Shown here piece by piece: positions 39,767 to 52,200 of a stretch of 64,000 bases of DNA. How positions within the stretch are numbered: the first letter of the stretch is position 1; each line of letters opens with the position of its first letter. A program made the translations under genes and the position numbers. The notes below the pieces were generated by a model. That model did no database searches. It was given only the letters and a program-made list of their open reading frames with translations, and was not told the DNA's origin. This DNA is from Tethya wilhelma (Eukaryota > Porifera > Demospongiae > Tethyida > Tethyidae): NCBI GenBank assembly GCA_964030475.1, contig CAXIPT010000008.1, positions 5,013,142-5,077,141 on the forward strand. Reading direction: 5' to 3'.

Positions 39767-41235
39767 ATGGCGGAGGAAAAGAGTAAGCCGAAGCCTGTCA
39801 GCGTTTTCAAACTAGTAAGTAGACCTATTGTTCAAAAGTTCTATTGATATTCACCTATGATTCAGTAGTTCATGTTCCCATTTTTAGTAAATAATTTAGG
39901 TGTTTAATAGGATAAATAATTTTGAATATTTTGTGGTATTTTGTGTGTGTGTGTGTGTGCAGTTCCGTTATGCATCCTGCCTGGACTGGTTCCTGATGTT
40001 CATTGGCACCATTGGTGCCATTCTCCTTGGAGCTTCCTTCCCCATTGCAATGAACATCTTTGGTGACATCACAAATGCGTTCGTCCAGTACAACGCCTCC
40101 AGGACAATAGCTACAACCTCACAACCCGTCCCTTGTCCAATATCTCCAAATTTTATGACACTCATCACGAATTTCTCGTCGATCGTTGGCGGTGATGACT
40201 TCACATGTGGTGCAGCATTCACATTCATGGACCCGTTATCAAACACAATGTGTGACAACTTCACTGTAGATGATGTGCAGGCCGCCCTCTTTGGTTCAGG
40301 CAGTGGCTGCTTAGACAATGGAACTTTTATCGACGAGATTAATTTCTTGGTGTACATTTTCATCGCCATTGCCCTCGGAGGGTGGGTGGCAGGGAGCATA
40401 CAGGGGTGGTTCTTTCAGTCAGCGGCCGAACACCAGCTGCACAAGATTAGACTGCTTCTCTATCGCTCCATGTTGAGACAAGATATCGGGTGGTTTGATG
40501 CTAACCCAGCTGGGGAGCTGGCCGTCAGGATGTCAAGGTGAGACACATGTACACACACACACACACACATACACATGCAAACGACACACACACACACACA
40601 CACATTCCCTCTCAGTGACATTGACAAGGTATATGATGGAATTGGAGACAACATGGGAAAGCTGATCAAGTCCATATTTACATTCTTTGCTGCCATCATC
40701 GTGGCATTTGTCCGGGACTGGAGATTGGCTCTCCTCCTCCTTGCCATCGTCCCATTCATGGCACTGGCTGGAGGCATCTTCACAAGGGTAGGTGTGGTCT
40801 CTTTACAGGATGGGTGTGGTCTCCTTACAAGGGTACACACAGTGAATTTGGATACCTTTATCTTTCCACATGTGTTGGCAGCTTGGTTCCATCTTCTCCA
40901 GTCGTGAGCAGAAGGAGTATGCCTCAGCAGGAGCTGTGGCGGAGGAGGTGCTGTCTGAAGTGAGGACGGTGTTTGCATTTGGAGGAGAAGCTAAAGAGGC
41001 TGAACGGTAAGAATGTGCTGAGTTGTGTGAGCTAATTCACTGTCTTCTGTAGCTATAGAAACCACCATTACAAGTGTCAAAAGTTAATTAATGCCTGAGT
41101 GTTTACAGTATGAGGTGCCACACCTTACTTCCTGTATTACACGTGTAGTTGTAATTTTTTTTTCCCCCTCAGGGCTCTATCATGTATGTACATTACACGT
41201 TATGTAACATCATACTAATGTAACTCGAGCTTGCA

Positions 41236-41275
<40 letters not shown>

Positions 41276-43692
41276 CTACAACAGCTTCCTAGCCAATGCT
41301 AACAAGAGTGGCTTTATAAAGGGTGCGGCTGTTGGGGGCAACATTGGAGCCATCTACTTCCTCATATTTCTCGTCTATTCAGTTTCATTTTGGTAAGAGG
41401 AAAAAAAAGTCAAGCAAGCGAGCAAACGTGTGAGAACTGTAACAGCTTTTATTCTTTATTTCAAGTTTTGCTCAATCATTTTATCACATTAATTGTATTA
41501 ATTTTATGTATCTCTTAATTGATTATTAACTAATAATTATTATATTATATTTTAGGTTTGGTGCTTTCCTTGTATCAGAGGAGTTGGCTCAACCTGGTGA
41601 TGTAATCACTGTCTTCTTTGCCATCTTGGTGGGTGCCTTTGAAGTGGGACAGACAGGTCCCTTCATCCAGAACCTCGTGGAGGCATTAGGGGCAGCTGGA
41701 GGGATATACGAGATCATTGACAGGGTACGACAATCTATATTTGATTATAAGTTGATAAACTAGATAGCGGTGATGTTATGTGAAAAATGTTTGTTTGTAT
41801 TGTTGCTATAGGTACCTGTGATTGATTCTCTGTCTGATGAGGGGATCGTACCAGATGCTGGCTCCTTCAAGAGTGACATTGAGTTCAAAGAGGTCAAGTT
41901 TCACTACCCAACAAGGCCTGACGCTGAGGTGAGGGATGGTGCTAAATTAATGATAGAACAAGACTGTAAGTATAATCTTATGGAACTAGCCTCATTTCTA
42001 GACTCTTGTCTTGCGAATATTTTCTTTAAAATAATATTTGCAAAGGAGGAGCCTGGGAACGAGGCTATAATGGTACCTCTAAACAATAATAAGAATATTT
42101 TTGCAGACTATGTCATTTACTGGTCCATATCACTCTATCATTGACAGGTATTGCAGGGGGTGTCTCTCAAGGCCCACCATGGGGAGACTGTGGCCATTGT
42201 GGGGGGTAGTGGGAGTGGCAAGACCACCCTCATTGAACTGATACAGAGGTTCTACGATACAACAGGTGGAGAGGTGAGAGATGTAGGCCATCTTCTCTTT
42301 AAAGTTTAGATTATTGGACCACTCATCCATTACATAGTTTACTCTTGCTAGTGTGAATTAAAACTACATTGCTATGGTAACAGTAGAGTAATCATTACAT
42401 CATACCGTCCCCCACAGATCACTATAGGGGGTCACAATGTTAAAGATCTCAATCTCCGTTGGCTGCGAAGCAAGATAGGTGTGGTCAGACAAGAGCCTGT
42501 CCTCTTCAACACCACCATAGCCGAGAACATCTGCTTCGGGAAACAAGACGCCACAATGGAGGAGATCGAAGAGGCGGCAAAGATGGCTAACGCTCACAAC
42601 TTCATCACCTCTCTCCCCGACGGCTACAACACTGTGGTTGGAGAGGACGGGGACATGCTCAGCGGGGGACAGAAGCAACGGGTGGCCATCGCCCGCGCAC
42701 TGGTGCGTGACCCTATAATCCTCCTTCTTGATGAGGCCACGTCGGCACTGGACGCTCAGAGTGAGAGAACAGTTCAAAACGCCCTCGACAGTGCCTGCGT
42801 CGGCCGAACCACCTTTGTCATTGCTCATCGCTTGTCTACGATACAAAATGCAACAAAGATTGCATCAATCAAAGATGGAGTGGTGTCTGAGATTGGCAGC
42901 CACGAGGAACTCATGCTCAACAAAGGTGTCTATTACGAGCTGGTGGCCAACCAGACGAACTACTCTGACCAGCTTCCCAGGGCAGACCATCCTCGCTACA
43001 AGAGATCCTACCGCTGCCAGTCCATCGTGATGGGCAAGAGACGGAAGAGCAGTGCTCAATTGACCGAGTCGGTGGTGCGTAGGGTGGCCAGGACCGTACG
43101 TGGGACCAGAAGATCCCGACGTGGGTCCAACCCCACCATACACAGAACAAGCCCCAAACAGCAGAGAAGATCAAAAGATTCCAGTCCATCGCAACAGAGA
43201 AGGTCGAAAGAATCCAGTCCAATTCAGTTTAGGAAGTCAAAAGATTCCAGTCCAGGAACAGAGAGAAAGAGGTCATCTTCTGTTGGAGAGGGAGAAGTGG
43301 AAGGCCAAAGAGAGTCTGTGTCAATTGAACTGGAAGAGATTGATGGTGAGTCTAGGTCAAGATCAAAGAAGATCTACAAGCCCCCTCAACAGACACCTCC
43401 AGCGGACTATTTGGATGATGAGGATGAAGATTCCTACTTGCCTGACGTGTCATTCTTCCAGCTGCTGGGACTCAGCGATGCTAAGATGCGGTGTGCCATT
43501 GTCCTGGGGACCCTGGCTGCTCTAGTGGCTGGTCTAGTGACCCCCGCCTTCTCCATTGTCTTTGGGGAGGTGCTTGAAGTGTTTGGCCAACCCCCTGATG
43601 AGGTGCTGAGTGGGACCCATGTATGGGGGGCCGTGTTCCTGGCTTTGGGAATGACCATAGCTGTAATGGCATTCTTGAAGGTGAGAGCTTTG

Positions 43693-43770
<78 letters not shown>

Positions 43771-45802
43771 NGTGTGTGCGTGTGTGTGTGTCATTTCCTG
43801 CCATCACTCCTAATCCACACAGGCTGTAGGTATCCGTGTAGGGACATTGATTGAGGCGATGACCACCCTGATAGCTGCCGTGGTGATAGCATTCGTCTAC
43901 TCATGGGTGCTGGCCTTCGTAGTCCTGGGGTTCATGCCTCTAGCACTCCTCTGCAATGTCGTAAACTTTGGCCTTCTTGCCGGCACCACGAGGCTCAAGA
44001 GTGGATCTCTCAAGGAATCCACTGAGGTGAGGGAACAAAGACCAGGAGTACCGTAACATGGAAATGTTGTTAATGATTTTTACTGTCAAGCCATCCACAA
44101 TAATATTGGTCATTTAAGAAATTTTTCCAACTTGTAATCAAGAGTGTAATGTATTACACTTACAGTGTAAAACACATTTTGTGTACATTTAATTTGCTGG
44201 TTTCTTCACCTGGGGGCATGGCTATGTACAGCACTGGTAATTTTGTGAACTATTTGAGGCAGTTGTGTTTCTTTCTCACTGTGATAACTCTTCCTCTTCT
44301 TCAGGTTGCTCTGGAGAGCATTCGTCACATCCACACAGTGGCAGTGTTGGGACTGGAGCAGACCTACTATGAGGACTTCAGAAAGAGCCTTCAGAGTCCT
44401 TACTTGTGAGTCAGGGGAAAAGATAGCAGAAGAGAGTCTGGTTTGAGGCACTGCTTGCATTTTTGAGCTATGGCTTAAATCTTTTGCAACAATTGGTCCT
44501 TATTGAGCTATTCTGTTTCTCCTTTCTGGTCTTATTTCAAAATCATCCCATGCAATTATCTCTTTCACAGCTACACTCTCTGTCTCTCTCCTCTGTTCGG
44601 CATCACATATGCTGTCAGTCAAATCATCACTCTCTTTGGTTACATCATTGCCTTCCGGTTCGGAGCCTATCAAGTGACCCTCCCTACCGACCACATTGCC
44701 TATGCAGAGTACCAAGACGTGTTCCGTGTGTTTGCTGCTGTCATTTTCGGAGCTATTGGCATTGGTGCTGCCACCTCCTACACTCCAGACTACAACCAGG
44801 CCAAGCTGGCCGCTAGGAGGGTCTTTGCCATCATAAACCGAGAGCCGATTATCGACAACTACTCTGAAGAAGGCCACAAGCCTAAGAGCACCAAGGGAGA
44901 TATTGAAATGAATGCAGTGTTTTTCTCCTACCCTGAGAGAGAAGATGTGTCCGTTTTGAAAGGATTATCACTCTCTGTTCAGCCGGGCAAGATGCTCGCA
45001 CTGGTTGGTGCCAGTGGATCAGGGAAGAGTACGATAATGTCACTTATCGAGAGGTTTTACGACCCGTCGGCCGGGAATGTGACGTTGGACGGATTCGATT
45101 TTATGGATCTCAATCTGAACTGGCTCCGCTCTCAGATCGGTATAGTGTCTCAGGAGCCGGTGTTGTTTGACTTCAGCATTGCTGAGAACATCCGCTACGG
45201 AGCTCTCTTTAGGGAGGTCTCTGATGAGGAGGTGATTGAGGCAGCCAAGTCAGCCAACATCCACAGCTTCATAGAATCTCTGCCAGAGGTAAAAGAAAGA
45301 TTGTTGCCATATTTTCAAAACTTTCATCAATGATTAATGAAATAATATATCTTTGTCCTTTCAGGGTTACAACACAAAGGTAGGGTCAAAGGGCACCCAG
45401 CTGAGTGGTGGTCAGAAGCAACGTGTCGCCATTGCTAGAGCTCTCGTCCGTGATCCTAAAGTGCTGCTCCTGGATGAGGCCACATCAGCTCTGGACACTG
45501 AGAGTGAGAAGATAGTCCAAGAAGCTCTGGACAGAGCCAGAGAGGGGAGGACCAGTATCGTCATAGCTCACAGGCTGTCAACAATCAAGAATGCCGACAT
45601 TATTGCTGTCTTGAGAGGTGGCAGAGTGAGCGAGCTGGGCACTCACTCTGAGCTACTGGCCAAGAGGGGACTGTACTACAAGCTGAATCGATTCCAACTT
45701 GGAGAGGAACGACCACCACAGGTTACTGCCAATGGAAGCACTCCCCAGGCTGCAGATGATGCTGCTGCTCAAGATGAAGATATTGTGAAGAAAGAGCTTT
45801 AA
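39767..45802 (+). CDS. ABCB1: ABCB full transporter (P-glycoprotein-like), second copy; one exon missing at N 43771
   Basis: Tandem paralogue of the gene at 30201. Exons: 39767-39814, 39963-40537, 40616-40787, 40882-41006, 41276-41392, 41556-41724, 41812-41928, 42148-42273, 42418-43680, 43823-44026, 44305-44405, 44571-45288, 45365-45802; about 1,390 aa as assembled. The N-tail is only 16 aa. The first extracellular loop has four Cys and sequons NAS, NFS, NFT and NGT. NBD1 has GGSGSGKTT (about 460-468), [15 protein letters not shown] and [11 protein letters not shown]. The linker has repeated RRSK(D/E)SSP units. NBD2 has GASGSGKST and an intact signature. The segment matching the first copy's exon 35938-36099 (54 aa, including the LRQEIGWFD coupling-helix region) is absent, exactly where a GT array with an N interrupts a 142-bp intron. 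Exons 43680 and 43823 stay in phase without it. The NBD2 exons are nearly identical to the first copy (gene conversion). Confidence 0.93.
43691..43790. repeat. (GT)n microsatellite with N at 43771
   Basis: GT array right after the 5' splice site of the 42418-43680 exon. The N marks an unresolved join at which an expected 162-bp exon has disappeared. Confidence 0.9.
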
Positions 45803-46022
45803 TTTGATTTATGACCGAACAATCCCCATACAGTACTTAAATTTAATGCCACCAAATTGAAATTAAATGTTACACATAAAACTTTGATTGTGTTAAAAAA
45901 CAAAAAGGACAAAAAAAGTTACACAGATTTGTAGCAGTTCAGTTGCCACACATTCACCACTCATTAATTCAGCTATACACAACAGCTGCTGTTGGTGCAG
46001 TTCAAGTTTAGCTATTGTTCTA

Positions 46023-47200
46023 CTAGTGTGACTTGTATGTCAGTTTCTCGTGTTTTGATTTCCGTTGATGATACAGCTGTTGACAGAATCACAAACAATT
46101 GCATAGTCATTATTTCTTTGTACTGCAAATCAATCTATAATTTTCATTCTTACTTTTCTGCTTTGCTTGTACTTCTGTAGAAATTCTCCCACTGCCATTT
46201 TACTGTCGAGAAAATCTTCCGCAATGATCTTTAAAAAATGTGCGTGTGAACATATTTGTAACTATAACTTGTGTGACTGTTCAATGAGTCTTGGAAGCAC
46301 TTAATTGGATACATACATACATACATACACACACACATACATACATACATACATTCATACCTCTGAATCAGTTTCTGTTTCTTGTAAGAGTGTCTTTAAT
46401 CTCGACTTCACTCCGTTTGGATGATATCTCTGTTAGTGGTGAGCAAAAGTTTTGTGAATTTTACAAGAAAAAAAACCTGCACTGACCGGGAATCGAACCC
46501 GGGCCTCCCGCGTGGCAGGCGAGAATTCTACCACTGAACCATCAGTGCTTGTCACACTACAGCACCATGTATCCATGGTAGCTCATCTATGTCACATACA
46601 TACATACATACGTATGTAGTACCTCCTGAAGTTGTGCTTGCTCTTGTAGCTTCTTTGCGTGCTCTGTCTTGAGTGTTTCCAGCTCCAGAAACTACAGAGA
46701 GAGAGAGAGAGAGAATATTCATCACACAGCAGAATGTAAACACAGCTGCCTGTGACTAAGAGTACCTTTTCCTGAAGCCTGGTCCATCCTTCCTCTAGTT
46801 CTGGTTTAGTTAATAAATTTATATCTGCAGGCAAAACACATACACACGAAGGTGTTGATAAACATGTTACTGATATCATGATCTTCAAACGATTTACAAC
46901 AGAGGGAAAAACCACTATGAAAATAACAACTCACTTGCTAGGTACTCATTTTGATGGAATAATTCATTTCTGTCGACTTGTACTTTCTTTATCTGAAAAT
47001 GAAAGCAATATTATGACACATGCAGTGTGCAAGGACAGATGGTGTGCAGTGTCCTTACCTCATCCAGCTCAGACACCAGCTGCTCAATGAGGACAGTGCC
47101 TTCTCCCTCTACTAGAAATTTCTTCAAATCATCAGTGCTACAGAATGAATGTCATAGACGCTTTGTCTCCAACACATACACACACACACACACACACACG

Positions 47201-47248
<48 letters not shown>

Positions 47249-47818
47249 TTAAAGGAAGTGACACAGTTAACAATGGATGCAGAAAAAACCCAAAATCCAC
47301 AATATTGTCACCATTATGCAATAACTTTGTAGTTAGTTTTACACAGTTATAGATATAGTAATAAAATTACCTGTTCATTAACCCAGGGGTGTCTGACAGG
47401 TGGTGAGACAGTTACCACGGGACCAGCAAGAGGAAACCGGGCTGGTAAGATACTACATGACCAACATTAATTGATGGGTAATTGCATGTATACATTGTTT
47501 ATAATTTGTCAAACATGTGAGATACTGACGAGGCATACACACGTACATGGTGAGTGTGATGGTCTTGTCTTGACAGGGAAGAGACAGCTGGTACAGTTCA
47601 TCTCTCTTCACTTCTGAAATACTGAACCAATATAAAACAAAGGGTCATAAGTTCACGTGTAACTAGAGAGTTTTATGGTAGACTTGCCCAGTGAGATATT
47701 CTCTTAACGATTCGATCTGTTTGTTCTTCTGTTTCTGTGTAGCCGTATTCTCTGATGGAGAACTTGAGAGAAGGCTTGACTGTGGCGCAGAGTAACTACC
47801 GAACCAAGAAACAGCCAT
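46023..47818 (-). CDS. VPS37A: VPS37A, ESCRT-I subunit
   Basis: ESCRT-I sorts ubiquitinated cargo at endosomes; VPS37A contributes a UEV-like N-domain and the Mod(r) coiled coil. Exons: 47688-47818, 47539-47621, 47371-47441, an unresolved linker, 47059-47137, 46935-46992, 46766-46824, 46623-46691, 46361-46429, 46154-46228, 46023-46076. Matches: KNKQIESLREYLTGISEVK, TITLTM, FPLAGPVVTVSPPVRHPWV (human has the PVISVYPPIRH block here), LIEQLVSELDEIKK, LLTKPELEEGWTRLQEK, VKSRLKTLLQETETDSE, IIAEDFLDSKMAVGEFLQK, LYHQRKSKHEKL. At about 249 aa plus linker it is shorter than human (397 aa). The phase between 47371-47441 and 47059-47137 does not close, so a linker exon is missing or unrecognised. The first intron is GC-AG (GG|GCAAGT). 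One intron contains a tRNA gene. The start is 122 bp from divergent CWH43. Confidence 0.9.
46311..46350. repeat. (ACAT)n microsatellite
   Basis: Tetranucleotide array in a VPS37A intron, between exons 46154-46228 and 46361-46429. Confidence 0.8.
46468..46475 (-). terminator. RNA polymerase III terminator (T8)
   Basis: Run of eight T on the minus strand beginning 3 nt after the tRNA 3' end, as expected for Pol III termination. Confidence 0.85.
46478..46548 (-). tRNA. tRNA-Gly(GCC): tRNA-Gly (anticodon GCC)
   Basis: A 71-nt cloverleaf on the minus strand with acceptor arms GCACTGA/TCAGTGC paired 7/7 and discriminator A. The A box is TGGTTCAGTGG, the anticodon arm has CTGCCACG with GCC in the loop, and the B box is GGTTCGATTCC in the T arm. 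No intron. It is nested in the VPS37A intron between exons 46623-46691 and 46361-46429, same strand. Stem pairing is complete, so it is probably functional. Confidence 0.97.
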
Positions 47819-47940
47819 TATACACACAGCTACAGCAAAATGTCAGTCTTCAAAATTTTAGTTCGTTCGTTAAATTAGAGCAACCTAACGACCTTTACCA
47901 TATTTTCGTGGTGGGCAACTTGTCAAATTTTTATGACAGG

Positions 47941-48626
47941 ATGGCATCTGCTGAAGAGGACTACAGGAAGAGTCTGCACGAGGAGGAATCGAATGCTATG
48001 GAAGCCACTAGTATTGCAATGAAGAGAAGAAGGCCTGTGCCTGAGAAACTGGACCACAGACACCGCGCTCAGAGCATCATTGAAAGCAAAGCTCTAGATG
48101 AGTTGGAAACAGAAGTGTTTGAAACTGGCCTCTACGAGAATGCCGACTTTGTCAGGGGGAGTGAGACAGGTGTAATGGCAGCTGAAATCGTTTACAGTAA
48201 GCTGATCACAATAGTATCTCCATAAAGTATACCTGTGATCTTCATGCTCATTGATTGTGATTTGATTTTGCACATCAGCTAGCTATCTATGATCTCTGTC
48301 AAAACCCCCAGGCTACCTTTGGTGGAGTGTATTTGGAGCTCTTCCAGCACTGGTGTGGTTCTACCCTCTCTGTGCAATGGAAATCAGTGGCTACGAATCT
48401 CTAGCCACCCTCTGGCTATCTCCTCTTCTCATGTTCATCGGTCCCATCCGGAGGGGCGTGTCCACTCCAACGGGCCTCATGCTGCTGAGAGTACTCACTC
48501 TTATCGGAGTGGTTTCCTTCCAAGCACCAACGACCCTTTCACGACTCATTCTACTGGCAGTGGGGAACTTCTTTGCTCTTTTGACTTTATGTGCTTCTTG
48601 GTGGAATATGTCCAAGCTGGACAGGT

Positions 48627-48671
<45 letters not shown>

Positions 48672-49146
48672 AGGTGGGAGCTAGCATATCAAATTAGGTT
48701 AGAGTGTAGAAGGACACACATTACAGAGGTATCATGTGTAACATGTGATTGGATTAGGGTACAAGATAAGGGTAACCTGAGTGCTCATTAATTATGATAA
48801 TGATAATGAATTTGATTTTCATGATAGGCGGGCCAAACATCAAAGTTTATTTGATTACTTAGTCTTTTTGCTACAGATGTGAGGCTTATGTGTGTGTGTT
48901 GCATTTGTACATCTTAAGACATTTATTGCATCAATTATCCTTGTCTTCTTCTTAAGATAAGTCTCCTTAGCTACAACCAATTTACTCTATAAGTCATGTC
49001 GACCCTGTACTCATACATAATTCACTGTCTACACCCATACAAATCCACACATACATATTTATATATAAATTATGTATCATTATCCTCTCAGGCATCGGCA
49101 CATATACCTGCACATGCTTGGCTACCTTCTCTTCCTGGCTATCAGG
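47941..49146 (+). CDS. CWH43: CWH43/PGAP2IP N-terminal part, truncated at N 49149
   Basis: CWH43 remodels GPI-anchor lipids; its N-half is a PGAP2-like multipass domain and its C-half is exonuclease/endonuclease/phosphatase-like. Exons 47941-48196, 48312-48624, 49092-49146 join in phase (207 aa). After a cytosolic N-tail rich in Glu/Arg come YLWWSVFGALPALVWFYP, LCAMEISGYESLATLWLSP, LLRVLTLIGVVSFQAP and HMLGYLLFLAIR, lining up with human CWH43 blocks YYFPLQTLELTGLEGF, TLLRIITIGSIASFQAP and LRIWGFILGQIVLVVLRIW. The next splice donor is AGG|GTN, and directly after the N the sequence is the 3' side of minus-strand PLK4. The remaining ~500 aa are missing here, most likely through misassembly rather than a real truncation. 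The ATG at 47941 was chosen because the longer upstream frame overlaps VPS37A exon 1. Confidence 0.85.
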
Positions 49147-49255
49147 GTNGATCTTTTATTACTTAATAGTTTGCCTGTTTTTGTCAAGCTCATACACAAG
49201 TTTATTATTAATGCTTATATAAACATTAACATTTTTATCTAATAAGTATTATGAC

Positions 49256-52200
49256 TTACTCCATCCACGATTTTTGCGGTCGTATACATGAGTTTCTTTT
49301 TAATGCACACCCCAAGAATGATAACACACACAATGGTTTAGATACAAAACTACCTATGATCTGGGGTAAGTGGACAAGCTTTGTCTTCAAATGATCAGGA
49401 ACTTTACTGTCTTTCTTGTACCTAGCGTGTAAGAGTAGGACACAATGAGCTAGGATCAAGTTTACCATTAGAGTAGGAAGTCATGAACCCCCCCACCCAC
49501 CACCACCACCACCACCACACACAGACACACTACTTACTTGAACTCTTGACCTTGTTGGTCAACATAGACTAGTGCAGCCGAGGGTTGAAGCTTCAATTGT
49601 GAGCCATCATTATACTGCACCCACACCTCCCCATTAGAGAGCTGCAAGGGAAAGAAGGAGAGAGAGAGATGAGACTATACACTTCCAGCTCAAGCCGTAA
49701 CACAATATGGAGACTAGTCTTATGTATGTACCTGTGATGCCCATCCAGTTCCATTCACGTAGACACTCTTCAACACAGCAGGCTGCTCACTCCTGTCGCC
49801 ATGGTTCACCAGGGTGCTGCAGGCAGAGGGGGAGAGAGGGGGCTTGGAGGAGCGGGAGGGACGTCCTCTTCTTACGCTGCTCCCAACCACAGACTCAGCA
49901 GGAGTCGTCTGATAAGAAGGCAGCTGGAAAACAAAACATCATAATAATATTATTATTATTATTATACTTCAAAGTTGCAATGTTAGTGATTATAGATAAA
50001 CTCAAATTTGCTGTTTTCCTCTCTCACAGAAAACATTCTCTGGCCCATGATTCACGATGCAATGCTTTAAAGATACATATGTTTGAAAGATGCAATGTTT
50101 TGTTGAAAGATGCAATATTTTAAAGATACATACGTTTGGAAGACGCAATGTTTTAAAGATGTGTTTGAATAATGGAATGTGTTTCCGTATACTATCTGTG
50201 TTAAATAGGATTTATGTCAATGGTACAATATCAGTGTAGTATCAGAACATGCATGAAGTTACATATAGTTGAATAATTCTGAAGCAGATGCATCCATGAT
50301 ATACATACCTTTAAATTGTCAGGCAACTGGATGACAGAAGGTGATGTCTGGCAGACTGTGCTGATTGAGGAAGGACTTCCATTGCTCCTCTTCGTCCTAG
50401 GACTCCTCCTCCTCTCTGCCTCGCCTGTGGGCTCCACTGATGGTGAAGGCTGGGGCGGTCGCCGACCAACTGTTATGGGGAAGTAGCTGTTGTCCGAAGA
50501 GAGTTTCTCAAGGTTGACGATGGCCGATTCTAGTTCTCTGATCTTTTTCAACGACTCTCCAGCGTGTTTGTAGCAGGGTGCTATAGTATCGGGGAGGTCA
50601 GAGCCTTCTTCCAAGGTGTAGTTGATTCCTCCTTCTTCTATACACCTGGTCTTACCATTGGCCTGGTGGAGTTTGGCTCCTGTACATGTGAGGACAGGTG
50701 TGAATTATAGTAAGTATAATGACACAGTACATAGTATACAGTGTACACTATATATGATGAATACGGTGTACAGTCGACAGTATACAGTATACAGTGTCAA
50801 GTTCTTGTCTGTGCTGATGCAACAGAATGTCGGTCCAGTTATAGACAAACACTGGTTATTGTGAAGATCGCTCGCTCTCTACCAACTGCCCTCTGGCTCA
50901 CCGCTGTAGAAGCAGGCCTCGTAGTCTGGGCTGGGACCATTCTCCATCAGCATGCACTTGGCCTGGTCGGTGTAGAGAGTGATCTTGGGCGTCTTGGAAC
51001 GAACCAAGTTGACAAAATGACTGGCGTATTGATATTTCTTCCAGTAGCCGTTGGGTAGGTCATGGTAGGTGTGGCAGGCACGCAGGTAGAACCCATGGTA
51101 CTCGGTGGACGGATTGTGGAGGCTGTGGGTAGAGGTCAAAGGTCGAAATATCTCAACCTAAAAAAAAAAAAAAGAGGCAAATTAATTAGCTTTAGGTTAA
51201 CACTTTTTTGGGTACCATATAGCGGGTAAATTTGGCAGGCTTAAAATTTGACAAATTCGTATTTTAGCATGATTGGTGATTTTAAATTTGACAATTTTAA
51301 TTCTGCACGCTGCACTGTTTATATGTACGTGCATGTGTTTGGCAGTTTGCAGAATAACTCACCAATTTGCCAAATTTAATTCTCACCAAATTTACCACCA
51401 TACGGTGCATAGCAAATGTGTAACAATTTCTGTGCTATGATTGCATGTCTGATTGACTTACATTCATTCCATTCGATGATATCTGTACAATCTCACTAAC
51501 ATTCTCCAGAGGGTCACCACCACTCCCCCTGGAGGAGGGGGGGGCCTTACTGGCGTCACTGGGAGCACCTCTTTGGAGAAACTTTAGACAAACTTTCTTC
51601 GATTCAGTAATACTGACCTGAGAAAGATCACAGAGACGTACACACACACACACACACGACTCAATAACGATTAACTGCACATCTAGTGTTGTACACACTT
51701 GTAAACGTACAATGGCACTCCTTGTCTGTTGCTGGATTGGTCTCAGTCTGGCAGCATTCAGAGGCGGCACCAATTCCTTGAGACCACCATTTGGTTTCCC
51801 AGACACCTTCTTGTTTCTTTCACCTTGGAGAACGTTAGTCCTGTCCTTAAATGGATTTGAAGAGGTGGGTCTTTCACGACCAAGGTGAGAGTTCCTGGCA
51901 TCCAAATCACTGCGTGCCTTCCTTGAAGAAGTGCCGGCACTCTGCTCTGAAGATATCAGAACATTTTCTTTATTCTCTGAGGCTCTCATCTTCCCTAGCT
52001 CTCCACAGCTGTTCGAGTGAGCCTTCATCCCAAGCAGACCTCTCTCTGTCTGACGGTGCCTGGCTGGAGGGGGTCTGGAGAGAGAGACTGTACTTGGACA
52101 AGACGAGTGTCTGCTAACACCATCGATAGTCGGTAAGCTCTCCACACTTCTTGTCCTCTTGTGCTGCTGTACAGTCCCACCGCTACTGTGGTGTTGTGTC

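Noticed and set aside
47755..47940. Upstream extension of CWH43 (frame starting MENLREGL)
   Set aside because: This stretch is the antisense of VPS37A exon 1, which matches the human N-terminus well, and no splice pair keeps the plus-strand frame.
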